Shown: positions 1 through 9,466, counted from the stretch's first letter. The stretch is 64,000 nucleotides of DNA from Candidatus Acidulodesulfobacterium ferriphilum (GCA_004195035.1 SGBD01000004.1:62001-126000); one strand, 5' to 3'. Made by a program: numbers and translations. The notes: generated by a model from the letters alone, not told the origin.

Positions 1-1001
1 TTAGACATAAGTACATCCAAAAATCTCCTTGTCTGCTTTATCGTGGACATATCTTCGCCGGGTAAACCCAAAATTATAAAGGCTTTCACCTTAATCTTAT
101 ATTTGTTGCATATCTCTATAAACTTAATATTATCTTCGACTTTGGTTCTTTTATCTATCACATCCAGTATCTTTTGCGAACCGGACTCTGCGCCGAAACC
201 TATTTCAATGCAGCCTGATTCCGATAACATTTTCGCCATCCCTTCATCCATGCTCCTTGCATGCCCGAAACATCTATAAAATATATCATGTTTTGTTATA
301 ACGGGAAAAAGATCCATTACCCTTTTTTTAGATATGGCAAATATGTCGTCAAAGAACATTACTCCTTTAAATCCTGCGCTTAAAACATCTTTTATCTGCA
401 TATTTATATTAGATGGGTTATATAATCTTACCTTGCTTCCCGCATCTTCGCAAAATGCGCATTTCATCGGACAGCCCTTGGCTGTAAGAATTGTAGATGT
501 GTTAACCCCCTGTATGTCGAAGTTATATTGCTTTAAAAATTCAGGTTCCCTATACGGCACGGGAAGGGCGTTCATTTCTTCCTCGCTTATGGGGATATTT
601 AATATTCTTTCCGGGGCTTTACCTTCCATAACGGCTTTAAGAGCAAACTCACCGTCTCCGACTATTATGTAATCGAAGGGTTCTTTTATGCAATCGTCGA
701 TATAATACTTGGCATGCGGTCCGCCTATTATGACGGTTTTGTCTTTAAATTCAGACTTTATAGCATGCAATATTTTATATGCCTCGACCTTTTGGGGCGT
801 CATGCACGATATGGCAAAATGGGTATATTCGGAGTATTTTTCTATATTATCTATATCGAAGTCGTTTTCTATTGCCGAATCAATTCCCGAAGGCGGCATA
901 TAGGCCTGAAGGGACATGATGCCGATGGGGGGCATAACCCTGTCAGAATCTAAAAAAGGGTCGTGAAGCGAGATTAAAAGCAGCTTTCTATCAGCCTGCA
1001 T
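1..1001 (-). CDS. B12-binding domain radical SAM protein (3' end outside window)
   Basis: Reading the minus strand from ATG at 999-1001 gives an open frame to the window edge, so the C-terminus is missing. The N-terminal ~125 residues look like a cobalamin-binding/Rossmann domain (VMPPIGIMSLQAY..., then VIIGGPHAKYY). A radical SAM core follows with the cluster motif CPMKCAFC (CxxxCxxC) near 455-480 and later GFGAESGSQKIL and FIILGLPGED, both typical of the BchE/MiaB-like B12 radical SAM superfamily. Such enzymes methylate or cyclise diverse substrates; the substrate cannot be told here. No partner gene is visible on the 5' side. The family is secure, the function is not. Confidence 0.85.
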   Translation of the reverse strand, partial: MQADRKLLLISLHDPFLDSDRVMPPIGIMSLQAYMPPSGIDSAIENDFDIDNIEKYSEYTHFAISCMTPQKVEAYKILHAIKSEFKDKTVIIGGPHAKYYIDDCIKEPFDYIIVGDGEFALKAVMEGKAPERILNIPISEEEMNALPVPYREPEFLKQYNFDIQGVNTSTILTAKGCPMKCAFCEDAGSKVRLYNPSNINMQIKDVLSAGFKGVMFFDDIFAISKKRVMDLFPVITKHDIFYRCFGHARSMDEGMAKMLSESGCIEIGFGAESGSQKILDVIDKRTKVEDNIKFIEICNKYKIKVKAFIILGLPGEDMSTIKQTRRFLDVLMS

Positions 1002-1050
1002 AAAAACCCTCTAAATTTTCCATTTTAAAATTATAATTAAATTATAAAAT

Positions 1051-1206
1051 AATAAAAAAGGGGCCGGTATCCTTTTCCGAAATTATAAAGATAAGCAAAA
1101 TATTTACATTTATGATTATTTGGACGAAAATGTTCCGCTTCTAACTGCAATGCACAAGAAACGGATTAAAACTTATAACCTGCTGGATTATAATATTTGC
1201 GGTTAA
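1051..1206 (+). pseudogene. Relic of a DEAD/DEAH helicase C-terminus (TOTE-type conflict system helicase)
   Basis: A plus-strand frame without its own start runs from a stop near 1045 to TAA at 1204-1206. Its translation contains IYDYLDENVPLL followed by MHKKRIKTY. This matches, from memory, the very conserved C-terminal tail (VYDYVD..VPML..M..KRL..Y) of large helicase proteins fused to primase-like domains in TOTE conflict systems. The ~47 codons are all that remain. The rest of the 1002-1365 gap holds nothing else I recognise. The identification rests on the motif alone. Confidence 0.4.
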
Positions 1207-1365
1207 GAATTATTTGCAATGCTGCTGGGCATGAAGGCAAACTGCATCGGTAGCAGGTTTATAAGTAGTTATTTCGTCTTTAGCGGTTTTTAAATAATTA
1301 ATTTTTCGATTCAGTTTGTTATGAACTATCGGCAATGGCTATTATAGCTATTTTTTCTGTCACGG

Positions 1366-1644
1366 TTATATATTATTTTCAACATATTTATGAATAACCG
1401 ACCTTATCAAGACCTGATAAGGAATTCCTTCTTTAAGGGCAATCGCTTTTATCTTTTCTACGTCTCTATTTAAAAGCCTTATATTTATTATTTTCTTTTC
1501 GGAATAAAAATTGTTTTTAAAAATTTTTTTAATCCTATCCTTTTCTTTTTTTACGCCGGGTACAGATTTAAAATTACCTTTTTCCAACTCGGCGAATAAA
1601 CCGAGTTCAGCATCGGTATCGTTAAATTTAGTCGTTTTTTCCAT
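1366..1644 (-). CDS. CopG/ribbon-helix-helix type antitoxin
   Basis: This 92-residue basic protein ends in a segment (about residues 50-90) with the pattern INIRLLNRDVEKIKAIA, then EGIPYQVLIRSVIHKYV. That is the ribbon-helix-helix layout of CopG-family antitoxins: a beta strand, then two helices with a PYQ turn. It overlaps the upstream gene at 1628-1939 by 17 bp, the usual coupled toxin-antitoxin arrangement, with the toxin first. The N-terminal half (FNDTDAELGLFAELEKGNFKSV) resembles the toxin-binding tail of such antitoxins. It probably neutralises the neighbouring protein and represses the pair. The pair lies beside transposase and helicase relics. Confidence 0.75.
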   Translation of the reverse strand: MEKTTKFNDTDAELGLFAELEKGNFKSVPGVKKEKDRIKKIFKNNFYSEKKIINIRLLNRDVEKIKAIALKEGIPYQVLIRSVIHKYVENNI

Positions 1645-1939
1645 TTTTCAAATCCCCTTCATTATTTAAATATATTTTGGTGAGTTTTCTGCTTGGATAA
1701 ATAGTTTTAAGGAATATTTCATTATCGTTTTCAATAAATGGACATAAATATATATAACTATCTATTTCAACTACTAAAACTTTCTGATCTATATATTTTT
1801 CGTTATTCTGTATAATATCAATTAATTTATCGTGTTCTGCGATTGTAACGATTATTTCTTCAAAAGATATATTTCTTTCCGATTTCAGCCATTCATTTTT
1901 ATCGCTGCTCCAGTTTACTATTTTTTCCGGCAGATTCAT
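1628..1939 (-). CDS. Putative type II toxin (BrnT/RelE-like)
   Basis: This 103-residue protein begins with WSSDKNEWLKSERNISFEEI and later has VLVVEIDSYIYLCPFIE and EIFLKTIYPSRKLTKIYL. These patterns occur in small toxins annotated as BrnT-like and always found next to a CopG antitoxin. The last Arg/Lys-rich strand would carry the RNase-active residues if it is RelE-fold. It is first in a two-gene unit and overlaps the antitoxin gene by 17 bp. RNase activity is inference; the toxin role follows from family resemblance and gene order. Confidence 0.65.
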   Translation of the reverse strand: MNLPEKIVNWSSDKNEWLKSERNISFEEIIVTIAEHDKLIDIIQNNEKYIDQKVLVVEIDSYIYLCPFIENDNEIFLKTIYPSRKLTKIYLNNEGDLKNGKND

Positions 1940-2319
1940 CTTTTCGTCTAATTTAGTTTATGTATATATTATATATCTAATACGCTACAATTTCAATGAT
2001 TAAAATCTAAAATGATTAAAATCTAAAAATTTTAATAGGACATTTTTTTATCTAATTAAAAAATTTGCCTCGACTTTGTATGCCGTTTTAAAGATTTTTA
2101 TCCTACATTTTTTCTTCATACGTTCCGATTTGTTTACTGCATAATTCGTAAACGTCTTCATATCGGCAACGTTTAGGCATGATTGATGCTTTTATTGATA
2201 AATATAATAATCACAGGCTGCATTCATCTTTGGGCCACAAACCGCCTCTAAAAGTCTATAACCAATATTTTGAAAAGGCGGCATGAATGAAAGGGGTTAA
2301 TGCAGGGGGCGCGTCCCCG
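1940..2319. other. Gene-poor spacer between toxin-antitoxin module and glycan island
   Basis: The stretch is very AT-rich. Its right half holds an IS3-type transposase tail (listed separately). The left part includes a duplicated AATGATTAAAATCTAAAA-like stretch near 1996-2030 and no open frame of note. I see no promoter I would defend. Confidence 0.5.
2161..2286 (+). pseudogene. Relic of IS3-family transposase (integrase core C-terminus)
   Basis: A plus-strand frame ends at TGA 2284-2286 and reads MIDAFIDKYNNHRLHSSLGH, followed by KPPLKVY. The YNNxRLHSSLGxKxP block is the signature just after the catalytic Glu helix of IS3-type OrfB/rve transposases. No catalytic core, OrfA or inverted repeat remains, and there is a stop about ten codons upstream. 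It is a dead fragment marking an old insertion at the left edge of the glycan island. Confidence 0.7.
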
Positions 2320-3984
2320 TTATTCTATCAGTCCTTCAAGTCTGCTTCTAAATTTTTTCCATTCTTCCGAGCTTCCCTGATACATTTTTTTGCGGACCTG
2401 CGCAAAGCTGGCGGTTCTCACTGCCCGTTTGTTTTTTTCAAATTCCATGCACCCATTTTCCCAGTTGAGTCCGCAATAATCAAGGAGTTTTTTTGTTTCT
2501 TCCTTCTGATTTTGGGTAAGTTTTTCGTAGTTAAGGTTATATATGCGACCCGGAAATAGCTCTTGCCAAAATTCCATAAGATCTTTATAAATTTGGTAAT
2601 ATCGATATATATCTTTTAAATCATAAGCAAACCCCGCTCCCGTTCCCGAAAAAAGCTGCTTGAAATTAGACCAGCATACCGCTTCAGGATTTCTAACGAC
2701 ATGTACTATTTTAATATCGGGTTGCGAAAGCATAATAAAACCCAGCCAACGAAAATTAAGCGGCATTTTATCGGTAAAATATTTTTTACCGTTTTCCGTT
2801 AATTTATCTATTTCGTCGAGATAGCCGGCCGTTATAAGCCTGCACCTTTCTTCTATGGAGCAAGACTCTTTTGCTTTAAGGAAATATTTTTTTACAAGCC
2901 TGTCCAAAGCATCTAATTCGCCGCCTCCAAATACTTCCGAATGCGAAGCAAGAATCTGTTCCACTAAGCTGGTCCCGGATCTCGGCATTCCGACTATCAT
3001 TATAGGTTTTACTTTCTTTAACGGAATTTGTTCGGTTTTAGGAACTTTACGGAACAAAGATTTAATATTTTTAAAAAGCGATATGTCCTGTTCAATGTTA
3101 TAATGAAGCTTTTTTTTCATAAGTCTATTGCCTTCCGCGTAAAAGTCGAAAGCCCTGTCGATTTTATTTAAGTCTTCGCAGGCTTTGGCAAGGGCAAAAC
3201 ATACTTCGATTTTATCGGAATCGTTTTTGTGGCTTTCATAAAGATAATTAAGGGTTTCTAATTGCGGATCATTTTTAGTAAAAGTCTTTATCTGGGCTAA
3301 GTTTCTATGGCACGCAACAAAATCGGGTTTAATGGATAACGCTTTTATATATAATTCTTTAGCTTCTTCTATTTTTCCTATGTCATTTAAAAGATTGCCC
3401 ATATTATTATAGCTTTCCGCATAATTTGGATTTAATTCTATTGCGCGTCTAAAGCAGGCTTCGGCTTCGGTTATGTTTCCGGCATCTTGCAAAACAATTG
3501 CAAGGTTATTATAGCTTTCCGCAAAATCGGGTTTTATTTCTATAGCCCGCCTGTAACAGTTTGCGGCTTCATCATTCTTACCCTGATATTTCAAGACGAC
3601 TCCAAGGTTTAAATGAGCTTCGGCATAATCCGGCTTCATCTCGATAACTTTTCTGTAAATAATTTCTGCTTCTTTATATGCGGAAAGTTCGGTCAGGACT
3701 ATTCCTAAATTCATTTGAGTTTCAATATCTTCAGGCATTAACTCTAAGGATTTTTTAAGCGGTATAATTGCTTCCGAAAATCTTTTCATTATTTTTAAAG
3801 ATAAGCCGAGCGACTTCCATGCAATATAATTATCGGGGAATGATTTAGTCATCAAAATCGACAGTCTTTCAGCTTCTAAAAAGTTTCCGCTGTTGAATGC
3901 ATTTAATAATGCATTCAATTCTATTCGTGAATTTGAAGCATTTATAGCATATGACGAAAGATTTGATTTATTTTTTGTATCCAT
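2320..3984 (-). CDS. TPR-repeat sulfotransferase
   Basis: This 554-residue protein has about six tetratricopeptide repeats (residues ~30-235, recurring A..NLG.VL...G...EA pattern) followed by a PAPS-dependent sulfotransferase domain. The 5'-phosphosulfate loop is GMPRSGTSLVEQIL at about residue 326. The 3'-phosphate motif is VHVVRNPEAVCWSNF near residue 430. Repeat-fused sulfotransferases modify proteins or glycans; the substrate is unknown. It sits at the promoter-distal end of a minus-strand run that begins with flagellar genes and contains an APS kinase relative, which suggests sulfation of a surface glycan or flagellin. That target is inference. The start MDTKNKS has no clear Shine-Dalgarno. 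Confidence 0.88.
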   Translation of the reverse strand: MDTKNKSNLSSYAINASNSRIELNALLNAFNSGNFLEAERLSILMTKSFPDNYIAWKSLGLSLKIMKRFSEAIIPLKKSLELMPEDIETQMNLGIVLTELSAYKEAEIIYRKVIEMKPDYAEAHLNLGVVLKYQGKNDEAANCYRRAIEIKPDFAESYNNLAIVLQDAGNITEAEACFRRAIELNPNYAESYNNMGNLLNDIGKIEEAKELYIKALSIKPDFVACHRNLAQIKTFTKNDPQLETLNYLYESHKNDSDKIEVCFALAKACEDLNKIDRAFDFYAEGNRLMKKKLHYNIEQDISLFKNIKSLFRKVPKTEQIPLKKVKPIMIVGMPRSGTSLVEQILASHSEVFGGGELDALDRLVKKYFLKAKESCSIEERCRLITAGYLDEIDKLTENGKKYFTDKMPLNFRWLGFIMLSQPDIKIVHVVRNPEAVCWSNFKQLFSGTGAGFAYDLKDIYRYYQIYKDLMEFWQELFPGRIYNLNYEKLTQNQKEETKKLLDYCGLNWENGCMEFEKNKRAVRTASFAQVRKKMYQGSSEEWKKFRSRLEGLIE

Positions 3985-4294
3985 AAATTACTATATCGGA
4001 AATTTTTGTCATCTTATTTCTTGCCAAGGAACAGAATGGTATAATTTTTTTGGCATTAAACTTATTGGCATATATTTTTAATCATATAATGGTTTTATCT
4101 TTTAAGAATTATTTTAAGATGGTCTTAAGTTATCTATTCAAATAATCCTTAATCCTATCCGCTCATTACACAATGGGCGGAATATTAATTGTATATTCTA
4201 AACTTTTGGGGTATTATTTATATACTTTTAAGCATAATTAATTAATCACCTATGATTAAATATGTAAATTTAAATAATACTTATAAATTCTGTT
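3985..4294. other. AT-rich intergenic region, no gene seen
   Basis: The 310 bp hold no credible open frame on either strand. The only structure is an imperfect hairpin, CCGCTCATT and AATGGGCGG at about 4159-4180, without a T-run, so I do not call it a terminator. Confidence 0.4.
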
Positions 4295-5065
4295 TTATTT
4301 TTCATTATTTTCAAGAAATAAACGCAGGTTTAATATATCTTGTTGAGATTTAGAATAAGCCATTAATATTTTATCTAAAGCATCTTGAAGCTCTTTTATC
4401 TCAGTTTTACTTTTAATTAATTCAGACTTTAAAATATTAATTAAAGTATCTTTCTCTTTAACAGTAGTTCTAAAATTATATATAGCAATTGAATGGTTCA
4501 TCTTTCTAAATCTCATTGCATGATCGATTATGAAAGAACAATTATAAGTATCTAAATAAAAACCATGCCTTGCAAAACTATCAATCCAATAAGATAAAGG
4601 TTGAACATTTATATGCGTCTTTTCTGAAAAATCATCGGGAGTTGAAGAAAAAATAACATCATCGGTACTTTTACAAATATTTTCAATGGCTTTCTGCGAA
4701 TCTTGTTCAGTTAAATGCTCTAAAACTTCAATGCAAGTAATTAAATCGTACCAACTATCAAACTTTTCATTTGCCGGAGAAACTTTACAATATTTTTTTA
4801 TATCTTGTCTAACCTCATTTATAGCGTATTCTGAAATATCAATGCCGAAAGCTTCTCCTCCTCTATCTCTAAAGGATTCGACCAAAAACCCCTTAGCACA
4901 TCCAACATCCAAAATAGACTTAGGTTTTAGATCTTTTAAAATTTTATCAGCTATATTTCCAAAAAACCAGAGCCAGTGAGGATTAGATCTATCATAAGCA
5001 ATAGGTCCTAAGCCAGTGTTATAATTGTTATAATAATTTTCATCATAAATAGATTGCAAATCCAT
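4295..5065 (-). CDS. Class I SAM-dependent methyltransferase
   Basis: This 256-residue protein has methyltransferase motif I (SILDVGCAKGFLVESF, ~residues 50-65), an acidic loop after strand 2 (AFGIDISEYAI) and motif IV/post-IV (YDLITCIEVLEHL). This is the methyltransferase type 11/23 layout. The last ~55 residues form a likely coiled coil (KEKDTLINILKSELIKSKTEIKELQDAL), common in enzymes that act on bacterial surface glycans next to GT2 proteins. It starts 190 bp after the large glycosyltransferase gene and probably methylates a sugar made by its neighbours; the substrate is inferred from context. An AGGGA lies 10 nt before the ATG. Confidence 0.85.
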   Translation of the reverse strand: MDLQSIYDENYYNNYNTGLGPIAYDRSNPHWLWFFGNIADKILKDLKPKSILDVGCAKGFLVESFRDRGGEAFGIDISEYAINEVRQDIKKYCKVSPANEKFDSWYDLITCIEVLEHLTEQDSQKAIENICKSTDDVIFSSTPDDFSEKTHINVQPLSYWIDSFARHGFYLDTYNCSFIIDHAMRFRKMNHSIAIYNFRTTVKEKDTLINILKSELIKSKTEIKELQDALDKILMAYSKSQQDILNLRLFLENNEK

Positions 5066-5151
5066 ATTTTGTCAATCCCTTTACTTAAAATTTATTAATT
5101 ATTATGAATAAAAAAATTTATAAAAATAAAATTTGAATTAATTTTTAAACT

Positions 5152-5256
5152 TTAAAAAATCTTTTCGGTATTCCGTAAATTATTGCAATAAACATTCGAA
5201 TGCGTAAACTTATTAAGTCTGTTTTGAACATATTTTTTCCATTCATCGCTCGTTTT
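5152..5256 (-). other. In-frame codons beyond the stop of the triple-GT2 gene
   Basis: Directly after the TGA stop (5257-5259) of the 1400-residue glycosyltransferase the same frame stays open for 33 codons, starting KTSDEWKKYVQNRLNKF, to TAA at 5152-5154. The composition is protein-like and the SDEWKKY block resembles the C-terminus of sulfotransferase/glycan enzymes such as the gene at 2320-3984 (SSEEWKKF). It may be the lost tail of the glycosyltransferase cut by a nonsense change, or a relic of another gene. Confidence 0.35.
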
Positions 5257-8200
5257 TCAAGAACTGATTTCCATCGTTCGTAAAGATTTTTTTAATTTCT
5301 CATCTAATATGTTTTTATTCCCATAGGAATAGTCCACTGAATAATGCAATATTATCGACATATTGGAATTTATAATTTCAATTAATTTTTCCGGCAATTT
5401 TATTCCAAATAAACTATCAGACTCATGGCTTAAATTAATATTGTAAGCAAAATCCCGTTCAAGTAATCGTCCCCATTTATCTTTTAAATAATCCATTTCT
5501 TTTTTAAGTCTCAGTTTCTTTTCTTCCGTATCTTCATATCCTCTGATTTTAGATTCATAATTATATAAAACCGAATAAGGGGTATATACGTTAAAATATC
5601 CAAATTGCATTAATTTAATGCAAAAATCTATATCATTATAAGCTATCGGCAAATTCTCGTCCATACCGCCTGTTTTCATATACAATTCTTTTTTTAAAGC
5701 CATACATGCTCCCGTAACGGCTGAATAATTCTGTAATAAGTTCGCTCTTCCAGCATAACCGGTATCGTCTCCATGAAGTCGCGAAAATACATGCATAGGT
5801 CTATATTGCTCAACCACGACCCCCGCATGTTGAATAGTATCGTCGGGATACAAAAGCTTGGCTCCAACAACCCCTACTTCGGGGCGCAACGCATGAGAGA
5901 CGAGTTCTCTTAGCCAGTCGTCGTTGATTACTTTCATATCGTGGTTTAAGATTACAAGAATTTCGCCATCAGCATATTTAACTGCAAAATTGATAATTTT
6001 AGAATAATTAAAAGGCTTATTGTAATATATAACATTAATTTTTTCATGCTCATTTAATAATTTTAGATATTCCAATGTTTGCATATCATCGCTATTATTA
6101 ATCAATATAATCTCAAAATTTTTATATGAAGTTTTTTCAAATATGCTTTTAATAAGGTCTTTAAGATATTGATATCCGTTATGCGTGATAATTATTATGC
6201 TCACTAAATGGCCGCCTTCGATATCGTAAATAACGCGGTTCCAAATAGGCATCAAAGGCGCTTCGACCACTTTAGCTTTTATATTCATTCTGCCAAAATG
6301 GTCTTGAATTGCTTTTCTTGCGGCTGATACCGCATATAATTTATTTCCTATATTTACAGCCGTTGAACCTTCCCCCATTCCCCAGTGGTATAAAACCCTT
6401 GGAATATGCCTGATTTCGCCGTATTTTATTTTGTCTATAAAACGAAGCGCCAAGTCGTAATCCTGCGAGCCTTCATAGCCTTCTCTAAAGCCGCCTATTT
6501 CGTCGACAATCGATTTTTTAAAAACACCTAAATGGCTTATCATATTTTGCGATAAAAATAAATCAGGATTATAGTCGCATTTAAAATAAGGCGAAACCCT
6601 GCTGCCGTCATAATATATCTTATCTTCATCACTGTAAATCAATTTTGCCTCAGGATATTCGTTTATTTCCTTTACCGCAAAAAATAATGCGAATTCGGAA
6701 AGTTCGTCGTCATGGTCAAGCAATGTTATGTAATCTCCCGTTGCCAGTGAAAGCGCGCTGTTAGAAGCTTTTGATATATGACCGTTTTCGGTTCTGTATA
6801 TAACTTTAATTCTTTCATCTTTTTCTTTGTAATATTTTAAAATTTCCTTTACGTGAATTTCCGTCGAAGCATCGTCGGCAATACACAGTTCCCAATTTGG
6901 ATAAGTCTGGTTAATTACGGATTTGATCGCCTTAATCAAATATTCTCTGTCTGTATTATATGCAGGCATAATAATGCTGATTTTAGGTTCATATTCAAAT
7001 TTAAAAAACCTTTGTTTTTCAAGCTCGACTTGAGAAGGCTCATTATATTTAATCCATACTTGATAAATTTCATTTTGGTCTAACGATATTTTTAAGTCTT
7101 TATTATTTTTAACGATATTATCCAGAATTGCCTGATAGGAAAAAAGCGTTTTATCCTTTTTCTCAAGGATTATCCTAAAGTCTTTTTTGGATTCCGATAA
7201 ATCCAAAGCCTGTTTTATCTCAATTTTTTTTTTATGAACTTTTAAATTATATTTATTTATTTCTAAAATTTCTCCGCACAACTTTAACGCTTCTTCGTAT
7301 TGCGTATTTGATGTAAGATTATCTATTTTATCCTCTGCCGCTTTAATTTTATTTAGCGGAATAATATATTTCGAAACATCGTCTTTAGATTTATTATTGA
7401 TAAATAAGTTATCCATTTCTGTAAAAATATAATTGTCTCTTTTATATTTAAATTTCCATTTATCCATAAAACGATTAATATTGTCTATATCGTGCTTTTT
7501 CCTGCCGGGCGTCTTTTCCTCAAAATGAAAGATAATACTTTTGGGATTAAATATTAATTTATAACCTGATTCACGAAGTTTTAAACACAAATCGACGTCT
7601 TCAAATCCGTTGACATAACCTTCGTCAAACCCCCCGACCGCCTCGAATATATTTTTTTTAACCATCAGGCATGCCGCTGTAAGCGCATTAAAACTTCTTA
7701 AATATATTGCATTTTTAATATCTGATTCCTTGCATCCGGATATATCCATTCCGGAATATGCGTTATACGGAACTAAACGTTCCTCAAACATTATTCCCGC
7801 CTGCTGAATTTTTTTGTCGGGATATAAAAGCAGGGAGCCTGTGGCGGCTATATTTAAAGATTTTGCCTTATCCGCGTTTATAGAATAATAAAGTTCGTCT
7901 ATAGCCCCCTTAGAAACAACCGTATCGTTATTTAAAAACAGTATATTCCCTGAATTGGAAATTTTTGCTCCAAGATTAGACGCTTTTGCAAATCCTAAAT
8001 TTTCTTTGTTTGAAATAAACTGAAAATTCTTTAAATCTTGAAAATTTTTAAAATATTCCTTAGTTTCGTCAATTGAACCGTTGTCTATTATAATTATTTC
8101 AAAATCTAAAAGAGGGTGGTTTTTAAATATCGAAAAAACGCATTGCTTAGTATAATTAAAATTATTATATGCCGGTATAACGATAGATACGTCAAAACTT

Positions 8201-9459
8201 TCGGCTTTATGTTTCCTTTTATAATTATCAGTGCCTAAATCGGCATTATAAGACGGAACATAAAGGGCGTCGGCAAGAAAATAATTAAACCCGCCGCCTG
8301 CATAAAAAGACGAAAGTTGTAAAAGCAGAGATTTGTCTTTCATTGTTAAATCGTTAAAATCATCTCCTATAATAAGCGTTTTAAAGTCAACCCTGGTAAT
8401 ATAAGGAAAATCGATTTTGAACTTTTCTAAAACAATTTCTTTATTTTTGATATCTATAAAAGCATTATCTATAACCAGAAAAAAATCATCTACAGCAATG
8501 CCGTGTTCATCCATGAAGGCACGGACATTAGCCAAATTTTCCTGTGAATAAAATAAATCGGCTTTCCGGCTGTTAAGGTTCTTAAGTTCATAATTTATAT
8601 GCGGAAACGGATTAAAATCGTCTATATAAACAGCATAATCTATATTTACAGAAGGCGGCTCAGAAGAACAGTATTTTAAGTAAATATTTTCGTCGAAAAA
8701 TTTCCAGTCGTCGGAAACAAGATACAAATCCCAATTATTGTATTTATTATGCAAGTCTCTAATTAAAACAGTGCTTTCAAGTAATTTTTCAGGTTGTTTT
8801 AAATCGATGTTTATTAAAACTTTTTTAGGTTGTTTAGATAAGTCCGTTAAACCGGTTTTTTTAGAATAAATCTTTATTTTGCCATATTCGTATTCTACCG
8901 GAGACGTTGCCGGAAAAACATTTATAAAACCGGCATATTCTATGTATCCTTTTAAAAGATATTCGGAAAGAATGTTTCCTGTATATTCCATATAAAACGA
9001 CGATCCATGGGATAAGATTCTGAAAGCCTCGAAAAATAATTTTTCTAATTCATCGTAAGTAAAATCGTCCGTTATTCCATTTATTGAAAATGCCTTGATA
9101 GAAGAATCTGGCATATTTTTCAGTATATCGTTTAACTCATTAAACTCTTTTTTAGTTTTCACGTTTAAATCAATAGCCGTATTAAAAGTGCTTATTTCCG
9201 AACCTGCAGCTTTTATCTTATTAAAATCGTGAAATTTTTTTACGGCAATTTCTATATGGTCGGAACTTTCTTTTAATATAAAAATCGACAAACCGCATTT
9301 CTCAATTTTTTCTTCTAATAAAGGTAAAAAAATATAATCTTTGGGAACGGCAAATTTAAAAAAATCTGCTGTTTCCAGCTCTTTTATAATTAAGGATACG
9401 GATTCGTTAATTGCTTTGTCGCCAAAAATATTAAATATTTTGAGTTTTATATTTTCCAT
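5257..9459 (-). CDS. Multidomain glycosyltransferase with three GT2 modules
   Basis: This 1400-residue protein starts with a degenerate methyltransferase-like or linker region (about residues 90-210). GT2 module one begins near residue 422 (SIVIPAYNN; LNNDT; GGFDEGYVNGFEDVDLC). Module two begins near 828 (SIIMPAYNT; LLDHDDEL as the DxD-type site; GGFREGYEGSQDYDL). Module three begins near 1084 (SIIIITHNG; LNHDM; GGMDENLPIAYNDIDFC). The modules are cytosolic GT-A folds, and such tandem proteins build repeated sugars on flagellin, S-layer or O-antigen. It lies 8 bp from the APS-kinase relative, so they are probably co-transcribed. The three sites may add successive sugars. Its stop codon may be premature (see 5152-5256). 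Confidence 0.9.
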   Translation of the reverse strand: MENIKLKIFNIFGDKAINESVSLIIKELETADFFKFAVPKDYIFLPLLEEKIEKCGLSIFILKESSDHIEIAVKKFHDFNKIKAAGSEISTFNTAIDLNVKTKKEFNELNDILKNMPDSSIKAFSINGITDDFTYDELEKLFFEAFRILSHGSSFYMEYTGNILSEYLLKGYIEYAGFINVFPATSPVEYEYGKIKIYSKKTGLTDLSKQPKKVLINIDLKQPEKLLESTVLIRDLHNKYNNWDLYLVSDDWKFFDENIYLKYCSSEPPSVNIDYAVYIDDFNPFPHINYELKNLNSRKADLFYSQENLANVRAFMDEHGIAVDDFFLVIDNAFIDIKNKEIVLEKFKIDFPYITRVDFKTLIIGDDFNDLTMKDKSLLLQLSSFYAGGGFNYFLADALYVPSYNADLGTDNYKRKHKAESFDVSIVIPAYNNFNYTKQCVFSIFKNHPLLDFEIIIIDNGSIDETKEYFKNFQDLKNFQFISNKENLGFAKASNLGAKISNSGNILFLNNDTVVSKGAIDELYYSINADKAKSLNIAATGSLLLYPDKKIQQAGIMFEERLVPYNAYSGMDISGCKESDIKNAIYLRSFNALTAACLMVKKNIFEAVGGFDEGYVNGFEDVDLCLKLRESGYKLIFNPKSIIFHFEEKTPGRKKHDIDNINRFMDKWKFKYKRDNYIFTEMDNLFINNKSKDDVSKYIIPLNKIKAAEDKIDNLTSNTQYEEALKLCGEILEINKYNLKVHKKKIEIKQALDLSESKKDFRIILEKKDKTLFSYQAILDNIVKNNKDLKISLDQNEIYQVWIKYNEPSQVELEKQRFFKFEYEPKISIIMPAYNTDREYLIKAIKSVINQTYPNWELCIADDASTEIHVKEILKYYKEKDERIKVIYRTENGHISKASNSALSLATGDYITLLDHDDELSEFALFFAVKEINEYPEAKLIYSDEDKIYYDGSRVSPYFKCDYNPDLFLSQNMISHLGVFKKSIVDEIGGFREGYEGSQDYDLALRFIDKIKYGEIRHIPRVLYHWGMGEGSTAVNIGNKLYAVSAARKAIQDHFGRMNIKAKVVEAPLMPIWNRVIYDIEGGHLVSIIIITHNGYQYLKDLIKSIFEKTSYKNFEIILINNSDDMQTLEYLKLLNEHEKINVIYYNKPFNYSKIINFAVKYADGEILVILNHDMKVINDDWLRELVSHALRPEVGVVGAKLLYPDDTIQHAGVVVEQYRPMHVFSRLHGDDTGYAGRANLLQNYSAVTGACMALKKELYMKTGGMDENLPIAYNDIDFCIKLMQFGYFNVYTPYSVLYNYESKIRGYEDTEEKKLRLKKEMDYLKDKWGRLLERDFAYNINLSHESDSLFGIKLPEKLIEIINSNMSIILHYSVDYSYGNKNILDEKLKKSLRTMEISS

Positions 9460-9466
9460 ATTTATA

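Noticed and set aside
4159-4180. Terminator hairpin CCGCTCATT/AATGGGCGG
   Set aside because: Imperfect stem and no T-run on either side.
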